From positions 48,786,697 to 48,850,696 of the forward strand of contig NC_085869.1 of assembly GCF_034702125.1 (NCBI RefSeq): a DNA stretch of 64,000 nucleotides, written 5' to 3'. This DNA is from Engraulis encrasicolus (taxonomy: Eukaryota > Chordata > Actinopteri > Clupeiformes > Engraulidae). The notes below the pieces were generated by a model. The model searched no databases, was not told the DNA's origin, and was given only the letters and a program-made list of their open reading frames with translations. The translations under genes and the position numbers were made by a program. This document shows positions 1 to 9,452 of the stretch, piece by piece; within the stretch, counting starts at the first letter, position 1; each line of letters opens with the position of its first letter.

Positions 1-481
1 TAAACCATTTCTGATGGCAAAAGGGGGTCCAGCCCTTTACTAGCAATGTGTACCCAATGAAGTAGCAGGTGAGTGTGCATGTTGTTTATCTATGCTTTTT
101 CTTGCAGAAATTTTACTGTATGTTTGTCCTCTGAATGGTCAGTATACAGTGCAAAGCACAAGTCAGTATACAGTCCCATCCAGCAGCAGGGATTCCAACT
201 TGCAACCCTCTGCTAGCTACTTGTGCTAGCTTTGCACTTCTCTGGTGGTATTGTCCCCCATGCTTCCTTTGCAATATGTTCAACCACTTTGTGATCTTCA
301 TCTCAAACAAGTGTTCTTGCAGAATGTTTTACATTTTGCTGTAAATCATGATACCTGTGGTATGGTTAAGGCCTCCAGTACCAGAGGCAACAAAGCCCAG
401 CTTTGTGTATAGTGTTCAGCATATGGTGCCTGCTGAAACAACTAAACAAGAATGTTCCAAGATTGCCTTTAGGTCTGTAGA
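1..481. other. Non-coding flank, nothing recognised
   Basis: The short open frames here overlap on both strands and show no domain or splice context. I see no repeat or gene. Confidence 0.5.
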
Positions 482-832
482 TGTTAGACTAGGCCTGGGC
501 AAAAAATCGATGTGATTTTAAAATCGAGTTTGAACGTCAAATCGATTTGTTTTTTGAGAAATCGCGTTATACGATTTTAAAAAAAATCATCTGTCAGTTT
601 ATGTAGGCTATCCAAGCGCGCAGCGCATTGCATTACGTTCGCCACTTGGCGAGGACGTAGGCTGTCTACCTCTGTGTCTCCTCCCCCATTACATGCACAA
701 ACAAACGTGGTGAGTGAAATGGTTTGACAGAAATATAGTGAAACGGGCGAGGAATACGGGCTCCTGTTCAAAAAAGGTGACACTACCTCCTATCGTTTTG
801 CCAATGATACCAAACAACCTACCACTTTGTAA

Positions 833-1160
833 ATTGGGAATGACAGTGTTCATAACGTAAGCTGTACGCCTAGCAGCCGGACTACAGGCATGTTTGAATA
901 TTTGAAACGAAAACATCTCGCGGAGAAAATGCTAAACAAACTACTCTACCCCTACCACAAGAGTGGAGCAAGGTGGAAAGCAGTCACGGATGCAATTAGC
1001 CTAGAACTACCTACTACGATATGCTTCCAATTTATTCGGCAGAGAAGAGAGGTTTTCAGCATATGCTTAAAGTTTTGGATGCGCTGCTTCCTCGTCTGTA
1101 TAATCCTAACCAACATGTGAGTTGAAAGGAATATCTCTCCCTCCCTCTCTCGCTCGCTCA
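833..1160 (+). pseudogene. hAT transposase N-terminal relic (BED finger)
   Basis: An open stretch from 890 reads MFEYLKRKH, which resembles the end of a BED-type zinc finger (usual form LxxHLKRKH) in ZBED/hAT transposases. About 20 codons later SGARWKAVTDAIS resembles the segment that follows the finger in these proteins (RWKxxTDAI). After a frame change, bases from about 1050 read GFQHMLKVLDALLPRLYNP, like the GFxxMLKxLDPRY motif of hAT transposases, and then hit a TGA. The cysteine half of the finger upstream is broken by stops and frameshifts. The relic covers only the protein N-terminus; the catalytic DDE part and the dimerisation domain are absent. It lies in the expected orientation inside the element that starts at 490. 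Confidence 0.7.
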
Positions 1161-1835
1161 CACACACACACACCCAAGCACCCGGAGCAATCGGTCTCTC
1201 GCGCGCGCGCTCTCTCTCCCCCTCTCTCTAAAGCCCTTACTCGGACGGGACTAGTTAGGAGACTTGTGGTAAAGTAATAACCGCGTCTGAACGCGACATG
1301 TCAGTAAAGATAGCGGCGATATCTGTAAACTTCACCGAGAGTTTTACCACCTGTTAAGCAGTCTGGAGAAATTACCAGCTGTATTTTACAGTGCGAATGC
1401 GCTGATGTCTGATTAAATGCATGAAACGCGATATCTACTCTACTCAGGCTTGCAAACGTTACCGTCTTGAAGTAAGCATTGTTTTAGGGTGTTGCTCCAA
1501 AATGTTTTCTCTGTGTTAACGCAGCAATGTTCAGATGCATCGACATGTATTTAGACGCATTACTATGGGCTCTGATGGGAAACCAGCAGGCAATTGCTAA
1601 ATTTGTTCATCTGGGACAAGAGCCTCCATACATCTGCACTATAATGCATCATTAATTATATGGTGGGGGATGGATGGCACGTGACGACAAATCTCAACAG
1701 TGCCTGAGGGTTTACCCCTCACATTTTTGTTCTTTCTCTGAGATGTTTCAATGTAATCCCAATTGGTCATTTCTATTAGCAATGTTCTGAGATAAAATTA
1801 CATTAGGCTATATAGCTATATATATATTTGGCCTG

Positions 1836-2153
1836 GAATTCCCAAACTTTACTATGAGCCCTCCACATACAGGTAGATTCCAGTCAAGCCCCCCTGACAT
1901 GGGACATGCCACACTATTTTTTTTCTCTGCACCCAGTTTCACACCTTGATAAAGTTTGTGTATTCCTAAGACCATTCAGGTACTACAGAAAGCACAATAC
2001 ATAAATATTGTAAAGAACAAAATTATTCCACTGGTATTTAAGCCTATTTTTGGTTTATTTTGGCTATTATAAAACTATATTTATACTTTATACCTGGCAT
2101 CCTCTCACGGCCCCCCAGGCGTCCCCAGGCCCCACTTTGAAAAACCCTGCTAT
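1836..2153. mobile_element. Possible nested hAT-like non-autonomous repeat
   Basis: The left side reads CTGGAATTCCCAAACTTT. The right side in reverse complement reads CAGGGTTTTTCAAAGTGGG. These look like the paired ends of the fish hAT MITEs that begin CAGNGGTTCCCAAA. I found no convincing 8-bp duplication, so the borders are approximate and the call is tentative. Confidence 0.35.
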
Positions 2154-2239
2154 AGGGTACCTCATGTCCATATAAACTGGTCCAGTACGAGTAGACTTCA
2201 ATCACACATACCAGAGGCACCGCCACACAAACAGAGCCT

Positions 2240-2355
2240 ACTTCTCTCTCTGTCTCTCTGTCTCTCTCTCTGTCTCTCTCTCTGTGTCTCTCTCTGTGTC
2301 TCTCTCTGTGTCTCTCTCTGTGTCTATGTCTCTCTCTCTGTCTCTCTCTCTCTTT

Positions 2356-2388
<33 letters not shown>
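2240..2388. repeat. (CT)n/(GTCTCT)n/(AC)n compound microsatellite
   Basis: A run of TCTCTCTGTGTCTC-type units passes directly into a pure CA run at 2359-2388. It lies inside the hAT element and probably expanded after insertion. Confidence 0.9.
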
Positions 2389-2390
<2 letters not shown>

Positions 2391-2736
2391 AGGGGCCTAG
2401 AGCTCAATTTTTATTTTTTATTTTTTTATTTTTTTATTTTTTGGGGGGGGGGGGGTATTGAATCGAATCGTGAATCGTGAATCGAGTTTGTTAATGAAAA
2501 AATCTAGATTTTTTTTTCAGGGTGAATCGCCCAGCCCTATGTTAGACCTGGTGGTTTTTCCAGTAGATGTTCAAGTACTGGTGTGTTTGTGTGTGGCCAT
2601 TCATTGCTAATGAAGTGAACAGTTTGTCTTTTCAACAGTATACCGTTCAATGACTATGCAGGGTCTCGGTAACTAATTTGAAACTAGGCTTTTTGATTAT
2701 TCAGAAATGGGTCTGGGGGTCATGTCTTTTGCAATG

Positions 2737-2767
<31 letters not shown>
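2737..2767. repeat. (AT)n microsatellite
   Basis: A nearly pure AT run directly 5' of the retrotransposon fragment. A matching AT run lies at its 3' end (3818-3844). Confidence 0.9.
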
Positions 2768-2770
<3 letters not shown>

Positions 2771-3820
2771 AGAATAATTCTCGCACTCAAATCTTGCCTC
2801 AAATAAGTACTTTACAGGGACAGGAAATAGAAAGAGTGTCAAGTTACAAATGTTTAGGCTTTCTAGTGGATGAAGACCTAACTTTTAATTCTCATGTGAA
2901 CAATTTGGTGCGTAAATTAAAAATAAAGTTAGGATTTTATTATAGAAATAAGGCATGTTTTAATGTTAGAGCCAGAAAGGAGCTAGTCACTTCTACATTT
3001 GTCTCTGTATTAGACTATGGTGACATTATTTATATGCATGCTTCTAAATCTGTGCTACGGGCTCTAGATTCTGTTTATCACTCAGCATTACGCTTTATTA
3101 TTTTAGCCAAATACTCAACCCATCATTGTGACCTTTATAGTCTGTCAGGTTGCCACCCACTGTCAGTACGTAGGCAGCTTCATTGGCTGACTTTTATTTA
3201 CAAAGCAGTCATTGGTCTGCTTCCCTCTTACTTGTCATTGTTTTATTCCTCAAAAAATAGATATAATCTTAGATCAAAGGATATTATTGTCTTTAACCCA
3301 CCTACCCCTAGAACCAACCTTGGGAAATTAGCATTTCAATACAATGCCCCCTCAACCTGGAATGAACTTCAGAAACAGCTAGGACTAGACGTTTTCATTC
3401 CACTGTCTGATTTTAAGGCACGTATTGCGGACATCTTGCAGTATCAGTGTGAGTGTTTTTGAGGTTTTGTAGTGAAAAAAAAAATCATTATGTTCATCCT
3501 GTAAGTGTCTGCACTGGTCTATGCTTCTTGTTATGTCCTTGTTGTGTATGTTATTGATGAGCGCTGTTTGTCTTGCTTGCATGTTTTTGTTATGTCCTGC
3601 ATGTTTCTCTATGGTAATGTCTTGCATGTTTTTATGTCTCAATCTTTTATGCTTTGCTGTCTGTGGATATGTTGTCTTTGTGACTTGTTTGTTTCTGTCT
3701 GTATTGTGAGTCGTATGGAGTGCGTTTTGCGTTTTTGCTGCTCTTTTGGCTAGGGCACACTTGAAAAAGAGGCAACTGCCTCAATGTGTTTTTACCCTAG
3801 TAAAATAAAGGAGAAATAAT
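2768..3820 (+). mobile_element. 5'-truncated non-LTR retrotransposon (CR1/L2-type)
   Basis: The fragment carries the C-terminal part of a reverse-transcriptase ORF, then a roughly 360-base 3' region. It ends with a CAATGTGTTTTTACCCTAG block and AATAAAGGAGAAATAAT, typical of fish L2/CR1-type LINE tails. It is bounded on both sides by AT microsatellites, so any target duplication is hidden in simple sequence. The 5' part (endonuclease and RT core) is missing, as expected of 5' truncation. I place it in the CR1/L2/Jockey group from protein style and tail only; the exact family is not certain. Confidence 0.75.
2770..3462 (+). pseudogene. Reverse transcriptase C-terminal fragment
   Basis: About 230 codons remain open to a TGA at 3460-3462. 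The segment has the C-terminal ('thumb' and following) features of LINE reverse transcriptases: YKCLGFLVDEDLTF, then VLDYGDIIYMHAS, a THHCDLYSLSGCHPLSVRR stretch, HWLTFIYKA, and near the end FQYNAPSTWNELQ with the final LSDFKARI. The catalytic YxDD region lies upstream in intact elements and is absent here. The open frame runs back into the AT repeat to an ATG at 2707, but that start is accidental. The lack of frameshifts suggests a fairly young insertion. This is a transposon remnant, not a host gene. Confidence 0.75.
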
Positions 3821-3844
3821 ATATATATTATATATATATATATA
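3818..3844. repeat. (AT)n microsatellite at LINE 3' end
   Basis: An AT run that directly follows the AATAAA-containing tail of the retrotransposon. It may be the element's own variable tail or target sequence. Nothing else is recognised between here and the crystallin poly(A) signal at 4242. Confidence 0.85.
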
Positions 3845-4241
3845 TTGCTGTTTGTTATTGATATCAACTGTTTACTTGATTTATTACACAGAGCCCTTTT
3901 GGAAAATGTGTCTGCGGTGGATACTTGTCATCCTGAATCTTTACCGTCAGGATGTGGATTGTGCTTTACATTGTTGTTGTGAATATTAATTAAATGGTAA
4001 AATGGCAGCTTCAATTTTTAATTGCTAATGAATGACTAAAAAGGTTCCACGTACAAAATGGACCTGATGTCACACAATGAGCAGCTTGTGTCTTTGTTAT
4101 CTGGGTTTGGAGAATATAGTGGCGTGCTGTCTCCTTCAATACCTTTTGATTTGAATTGGGTAATTCTGCCTCAAAACTTTGACCACATAACCACTCACAC
4201 CACAATCAATATCGGTATGCACTTGGTATAGCATACTTTTT

Positions 4242-4247
4242 TTTATT
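4242..4247 (-). other. Poly(A) signal of first gamma-M crystallin gene
   Basis: AATAAA on the minus strand (TTTATT on plus), about 75 bases past the stop codon at 4322-4324. The spacing suits a short crystallin 3' UTR. Confidence 0.75.
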
Positions 4248-4321
4248 TGTTGGACCACAATGCTGAAATGTTTTTTGTGATAATCTATGGCACAGAGAAA
4301 AATGTTTTTCATACAGTGTGT

Positions 4322-5767
4322 TTAGCACATGTCCATGATACGTCTCATGCTCATGAATCTCATGTTGGGGTATCCAGAGTTCCTCCAGTGTCTGTACTGT
4401 CCAGGGGGGAAGTACCACATTCTTCCTCTGTAGTGGGGATGCTCATACATGAGCCAGTGCCCGTCCATCACATGGCAGGACATGCAGTCGGACATATGGT
4501 AGCGATACTTGATAGAGTCACAGTCGTTCATCAGCTCGTACATCTGACCACCAAAGTTCTCCTTTCCGTAGATCCTCATTCGGTAATTACCTCTGTACTG
4601 TTAGAGTAGGAGCACATGGAGGTCAAACATTATATAGCTGTAGCCTAAAATGTAATGTCTTATATTGCATATTGTAGATATTGTAAAGTCATCTTTGAAA
4701 TCATGATGCAATCACTGATCCAAAAAGTTAAAGGTATACTGTGTAAGATGCCAGAGTAGGTATTGCAACTACACTGTTCAGTGAAATTGTGCTGTCTACT
4801 GCCAAATTTGATCTTTTCATATTTAATATATACTAATTAATGAACTAATATTTACTAGTATGACCAAAGTTCAGTAAGTATTTCAGCTAAAACTGCCTAT
4901 TTCTGGAAATTCAAAATGGCGGACCATGGAGAAGATCCCCTTTTTCATGTATGAAAAGTGCAATTTACCCAGTCATAATAAATACTTAGAATTTGATTGT
5001 GGTGGTAAGTATTCATGAAAAGGGTAACCTTAGTGAATGGGCAGCATGAATTCAGGAAATAAGCTGCTAAAAATATTACACAGTGCACCTTTAAAGTCAG
5101 TGCTGAAATCTATCACAGAAAACTGACATCAAAGTTCAAAGCAACATATTTATCCTGTACACTAAGAATTGTACAACTACGGCTAAACAATGATTACCAA
5201 GGGAATCATGCGCCAGGAGTGAATGTCTTTCATTCCCATCCTCATGAAATCCGGGTAGTCGCCCCTCCTCATGAAGTACTGGTTGCCCGTGTAGTTGCAG
5301 CGCTCATAGATCATCCAGCAGCCACTCTCCACCCTGCAGGAGTGGCAGCGGGTGAGGTGGGGAGAGAAATCGGCACAATCTCCATTCCAGTCATAAAAGC
5401 GACCCTGGAAGTTCCTGTCCTCGAAAAACGTGATCTGCGATTTAAAAAAAAGTAAAAAATTACTACTGGTAGTGATTTTGGAGGAGATTGTCTCTGTTGC
5501 CGCAAGTCTTTGTTGCCACACTATTAGGGATAGGCCTATTTGCAATGTCAAGCTATTCCCGCACTTCTCTTATTGTTTCAAATGTAATTGCAGCTTGCTT
5601 TGCTATAAAAATACAATATTCACAAACCACTAATAAATAGGCACAACACAAACCTTTTTATATATTGCCACAACTAAATAAATTAAATAAATTAAATAGT
5701 ATTATTATTACACTTTCTAATAATTTGCAGTATGACTTTGTGAAATTCATTATCTTACCTTCCCCAT
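4322..5767 (-). CDS. crygm: Gamma-M crystallin (gene 1 of cluster)
   Basis: Three exons on the minus strand: exon 1 5759-5767 (codons MGK), exon 2 5198-5434 (79 codons), exon 3 4322-4597 (91 codons plus TAA). The predicted protein is 173 residues, normal for the family. Introns are phase 0: GTAAG donor at 5758 with CAG acceptor at 5435-5437, and GTAATC donor at 5197 with CAG acceptor at 4598-4600. Exon 2 encodes the two N-terminal Greek keys (starts [12 protein letters not shown], contains [13 protein letters not shown]). Exon 3 encodes the C-terminal pair ([28 protein letters not shown]). About 20 residues are methionine, the hallmark of fish gamma-M crystallins, which pack at very high concentration in hard fish lenses. 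The expected role is structural, in lens fibre cytoplasm. Intron 2 is about 600 bp because it holds a MITE. The paralogue within the gamma-M group cannot be assigned. Confidence 0.95.
4732..5090. mobile_element. TTAA-flanked MITE (Kolobok-like) in crystallin intron 2
   Basis: This 359-bp element is flanked by TTAA at 4728-4731 and 5091-5094. It starts AGGTATACTGTGTAA and ends TTACACAGTGCACCT, an imperfect inverted pair. It lies wholly inside intron 2 of the first gamma-M gene, between exon 3 (ends 4597) and exon 2 (starts 5198). The copy at 7001-7264 shares its ends and internal segments such as GGTGGTAAGTATTCATGA and GAATGGGCAGCATG. TTAA duplications fit Kolobok or piggyBac; the AGG termini favour Kolobok-like. 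Confidence 0.8.
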
Positions 5768-5827
5768 GGTGAGGAGTGATTATACGTATCGTTCTGCTGG
5801 CTGGCCATCGCATTGCACTGGGGGACA

Positions 5828-5878
5828 TTTTATACTGACCCTCCTATAGCTTTGTTTCAAAGACCTATAGTCATCAGC
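5828..5878 (-). promoter_or_regulatory. Promoter of first gamma-M gene (TATA, Sox-like, Maf-like)
   Basis: On the minus strand a TATAAAA box lies at 5828-5834, about 61 bp before the ATG. Upstream are AACAAAG, a Sox consensus, at 5850-5856, and GCTGA, a Maf half-site core, at 5874-5878. Sox and Maf factors are established activators of lens crystallin promoters. The match here is by motif only. Confidence 0.6.
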
Positions 5879-6996
5879 TCAATCCGGTTGTACCAGGCCT
5901 TTTACCCAAACCAGAACCTGAAGGGTTATTATTTGGTATTGAATGCACTGGAGTTGGAAAAAATGGCATAATTCTATATTGTGTGGTTGTACAGTGTGGA
6001 ATATTCCCCGAACAATGAGCTGCTTGAATATGAACTGTTTGTGTGAAATGTGCCTGATGCTCGTGCATGGCTAATGTACACATAGTACACAGGAGTTCAG
6101 GTCAAATGATCAGAGTTGGCTATCTGTGATGCTCACTCCAACTTACTGTGTGGTACAGTACGCAGCTATTGCTCTATTGCACTTTCTGTAAGTCAGTGTT
6201 CTGACTTTGCCATTGAAGGGCTCTCCCCTTCCTTAACCCTGGTCCCTGAAGGGGAAAATGGTGTGTTTTTATTCTCTTTTTGTTTTGTTAAGTCTGACTG
6301 TTTACCCGTATATGCTAGCAAAGTAATTAAAAACTGTTTGACAGAAGTGGATGAAACTAAGATAGAAAAGATAGAAAGATATTCAGTCTGTCCTTAATGA
6401 AAATTGGGTCCAGGTTAACTCCATCAAATAGTTGAACAGGCTAGAGTGACCAGTTTTGTTATGCTTGGCTAGAGTATTGTTGTTCTGACAGTTGTTTTGG
6501 GATCATTGTCAGGAAGGTGAATGCCCTTTGTATTCTTCAGTTGTCTTGTACAGGTTTTTCCCTTAAGATGGGTATACTGTATAGCAGTACTTGCTGTAGC
6601 CCCACAGCAAGCTGTAGCCCCACAATCCACCAATGGAACACAGTAATAGTCATTGAAAAGAGTTTGCTACCATACAGGTAGTACTACAGCACTTTGACAT
6701 TGCACAGTAACTTAAGTAATACATTATGACTTGGTCCTTGCCATTCTGGTAGCAGCTTATTTTTAACAGGGCCTGTGCCTCAGTGAATTAGTCTTCATTA
6801 TTGGCAGAACCTGAAATCCAATTTTTTTTATTTGCCTTCAACGTTAGTTGTTCATAGGTGGGAAAAAAACATTCTCAGTGCATGCCATTGTTGTGACCAC
6901 TTAGAGCGGCCGGATCTCACAGATTTATGGGAAATGTGGCCTTAACTACAGTAATCTGTGGAAGCATCACAGAATAATTATAATTCAGTAACAATT
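5879..6996. other. Intergenic, between the two gamma-M genes
   Basis: No exon, repeat or structured element recognised. The short open frames lack splice context. Confidence 0.5.
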
Positions 6997-7000
6997 TTAA

Positions 7001-7264
7001 AGTGGCACTGTGTAGGATGGTGGACAGAGAAGTTATTGCAACTATGCTGCTCATTGAAACCTGCCTATAGCCAAATTTGTTCATTTTATGAATATTTCCG
7101 AAATAATAAAGTTTACTAATATGACCATAGTACAGTTTTCCCACACATACTGTAATGAATTTACAATTGTATGGTGGTGGTAAGTATTCATGACAAAGCA
7201 AACAATGTGAATGGGCAGCATGCATTCTGTAACTAAACGACTAAAAATATTACACAGTGCACCT
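7001..7264. mobile_element. TTAA-flanked MITE, second copy of same family
   Basis: This 264-bp element is flanked by TTAA at 6997-7000 and 7265-7268. It starts AGTGGCACTGTGTAGGATG and ends ATTACACAGTGCACCT. It is clearly related to the intronic copy at 4732-5090 but shorter, lacking part of the middle. Confidence 0.75.
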
Positions 7265-7268
7265 TTAA

Positions 7269-8398
7269 ATCATGACAGACTGAATAGACGGAAAATAGAG
7301 AGAATCAACGTTAAGGGGAGACCATTGCCATGTTGTAATATTCTGTGAGATTGTGTTCATACACTATATACTTGGACTTTCTACAAACTTTTTTCTGTGC
7401 TACATGTTTAGGTTACCCGCACGTCCAGACGCCCGAGAAAAAACTTGTTCATACATGTAGATGTCCATCGATCACATGATTCCATTCGATTTTTTTTGTT
7501 TTCTAGCTCAGATGTCAACGAATACTATCACTGTGACCTTGGGGGAAAGTTCACATCATATTTTGAGATTTTTTTTTCTGTGAAATTATACAGTATACAT
7601 ACAAAACTTTGTTTTAGACTCACAGGTTAACTGTTCGAACCGGCAGTGGTATGACACCACCTTTGTGCCCCAGGTAGATTCCCAAAGCTGTGTTCCACCC
7701 TGAGTGCCAGATTGTGGCTATTATAGGTGGTTGAACATACCGTACATACTTTGCATATCAGGTGTAAATTCAACTTAAAACTGGGGAAAGGCTAATGGGA
7801 TAGGTGTGAAATATCTTCAACATTGTATGTGCTCTTCAGAGTGGAATAGGGTAAAATGTTATGTAGTTTGTAGCATGATCAATCATAACATTGTTGGAAT
7901 GTTTTTCTATTCTTTGTAGTATATCACTGCAGCCTGGTGTGTTGTTGCAGGTATAAAATTGATGATAATAATGTTGAACCTACATTTTGAGAGGCCTAAG
8001 CTTGTGAAAGATGTCCCCACAAATGATGTTTTATAGATACCTGTTTGTTTGTTTGTATAAAGGACAGTAAGTGTGCTGATAAAGTGACAACAGCACTGCA
8101 TGGAAAGGAAATCCGCATTTGAGTGACATACTGTATTTACTGTACCCTTACAGTAATTACTTGGCTTTGTAGGTTCGAAGTAAGGGAACCTTACCATACC
8201 ATACCCTTACCATATCTTTTCAGCTTTTTTCTTTGTTTTACTGCAGGAAGTCTAGTGGCGTAAGTGAGTATAGCATCAGTATCACATGGTTTGGAAGATG
8301 TTAGGAAAGTATTCTGTCTCTGCTCTTGTATGACAGGATCAGTGTATTTATAAAAAGCATGAAAGGCAGAAATATCTTGATAAACAAATGAGTTGTGT
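7269..8398. other. Intergenic, nothing recognised
   Basis: No coding exon or defined repeat seen. Short open frames on both strands overlap and have no domain signature. Confidence 0.45.
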
Positions 8399-8404
8399 TT
8401 TATT
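8399..8404 (-). other. Poly(A) signal of second gamma-M crystallin gene
   Basis: AATAAA on the minus strand, about 100 bases past the stop codon at 8502-8504. Confidence 0.7.
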
Positions 8405-8501
8405 AGTCTATTTTGGCAGACCATTTTGTGGAAATCCCACAGACTCATTTGCAACACAAAAAAGTGATTTGCTGATCAATCAAGTAATACAGACTGAGAC
8501 T

Positions 8502-9356
8502 TTAACACACGTCAGTGATGCGCCTAATGCTCATGAATCTGTAGCCCATGTTGCTGAAGCTTCTGTACTCTCCAGGAGAGAAGTACGACATCCTTCCTCT
8601 GTAGTGGGGCTGCTCATACATGAGCCAGTGACCATCCATCACGTGGCAGGAATTACACTCGGACATACGGTAGCGATCCATGATAGAGTCGCAGTCATCC
8701 ATCATCTCGTGCATCTGACCACCAAAGTTGTCCCTCTCGTAGATCCTCACTCTGTAATTTCCTCTATACTGTAAAAATGAGAAGACATGGGAAACATTAA
8801 AGATTAAAAAAATAAAAGAATTATCCCATGAAATCCACAACAATGATTAAAATAAATATGTCTGCAATACAGAAACACTTCTTCATGGCATACAGTAGAT
8901 ACTAATATGATAAAGCACCGTGGATAACATGACTAAGCAGACATTTGGCCAGACATTAATGTGATAAACATTGATTATACCATGGGGATCAGGCGGCAGG
9001 AGCGGATGTCGCTCATTCCCATTCTCATAAACTCGGGGTACTCGCCCCTCCTGAGGAAGTACTGGGTGCCCATGAAGCTGGAGGTCTCATAGATCATCCA
9101 GCAGCCACTCTCCACCCTGCAGGAGCGGCAGTGGGCGAGGTAGGAGGACATGTCATTGCAGTCGTTCATGCACTCATAGGAACGACCCTGGAAGTTCCTC
9201 TCCTCGTAGAAGGTGATCTACAGAACGAAAGGGAAAAGCCTGGAAGTTAACAAAAGCTGTTTCTGTATGCACTAGAGCCCATTTTGGCTCCTGACTACAG
9301 TTGAATGTACAGTTATACAGGGGTTTTGTGTTCACACCGTACTGTACCTTGCCCAT
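8502..9356 (-). CDS. crygm: Gamma-M crystallin (gene 2 of cluster)
   Basis: Three exons on the minus strand: exon 1 9348-9356 (MGK), exon 2 8981-9217 (79 codons), exon 3 8502-8768 (88 codons plus TAA), giving 170 residues. Introns are phase 0 and short (130 and 212 bp), with donors GTACAG and GTATAA and acceptors TAG and CAG. The N-domain begins [15 protein letters not shown] and carries [13 protein letters not shown]. The C-domain contains [32 protein letters not shown] and HYRGR, and ends RRITDVC. About 19 methionines occur. Only two tryptophans remain, one per domain (GCW and GHW); the second tryptophan of each domain found in mammalian gamma crystallins is lost, as in other fish gamma-M proteins. 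It is a tandem paralogue of the gene at 4322-5767 in the same orientation. The expected role is a structural lens protein. Confidence 0.95.
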
Positions 9357-9417
9357 GTTTGTAGAGTTGTGGACCTGGGAATCTATCCAACTGCCTTTTT
9401 GCGGGCTGACAGAAGCC

Positions 9418-9452
9418 TTTTATATCTCGATCGGACAGCGATGGGTTTTGTT
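9418..9452 (-). promoter_or_regulatory. Promoter of second gamma-M gene
   Basis: ATATAAAAGG on the minus strand, with TATAAAA at 9418-9424, lies about 62 bp before the ATG. A weaker Sox-like AACAAAA is at 9446-9452. No clear Maf half-site is seen, unlike the other three promoters. Confidence 0.55.

Larger units (their letters stand above)
490..2539 (+). mobile_element. Decayed hAT-superfamily DNA transposon
   Basis: The element is bounded by an exact 8-bp direct repeat, TGTTAGAC, at 482-489 and 2540-2547, the target-duplication length of hAT elements. The ends are inverted: TAGGCCTGGGC on the left and TAGGGCTGGGC on the right read in reverse complement. Both subterminal regions are rich in AATCGA/AATCGT repeats. 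Inside lies a broken transposase start (BED finger) near 830-1160. Much of the rest is filled by CT and GT microsatellites (1133-1230, 2240-2388), a 13-base G run near 2442-2454 and a possible nested hAT-like repeat near 1836-2153. No intact transposase remains, so this copy is dead. The 8-bp duplication and paired termini make the hAT call strong; the family within hAT is not resolved. Confidence 0.85.

Noticed and set aside
2707..3462. 251-codon frame as a host gene
   Set aside because: The start lies in an AT repeat and the protein is the C-terminal part of a LINE reverse transcriptase.
3505..3753. Cysteine/leucine-rich frames of 62-82 codons
   Set aside because: They fall in the 3' untranslated tail of the LINE fragment.
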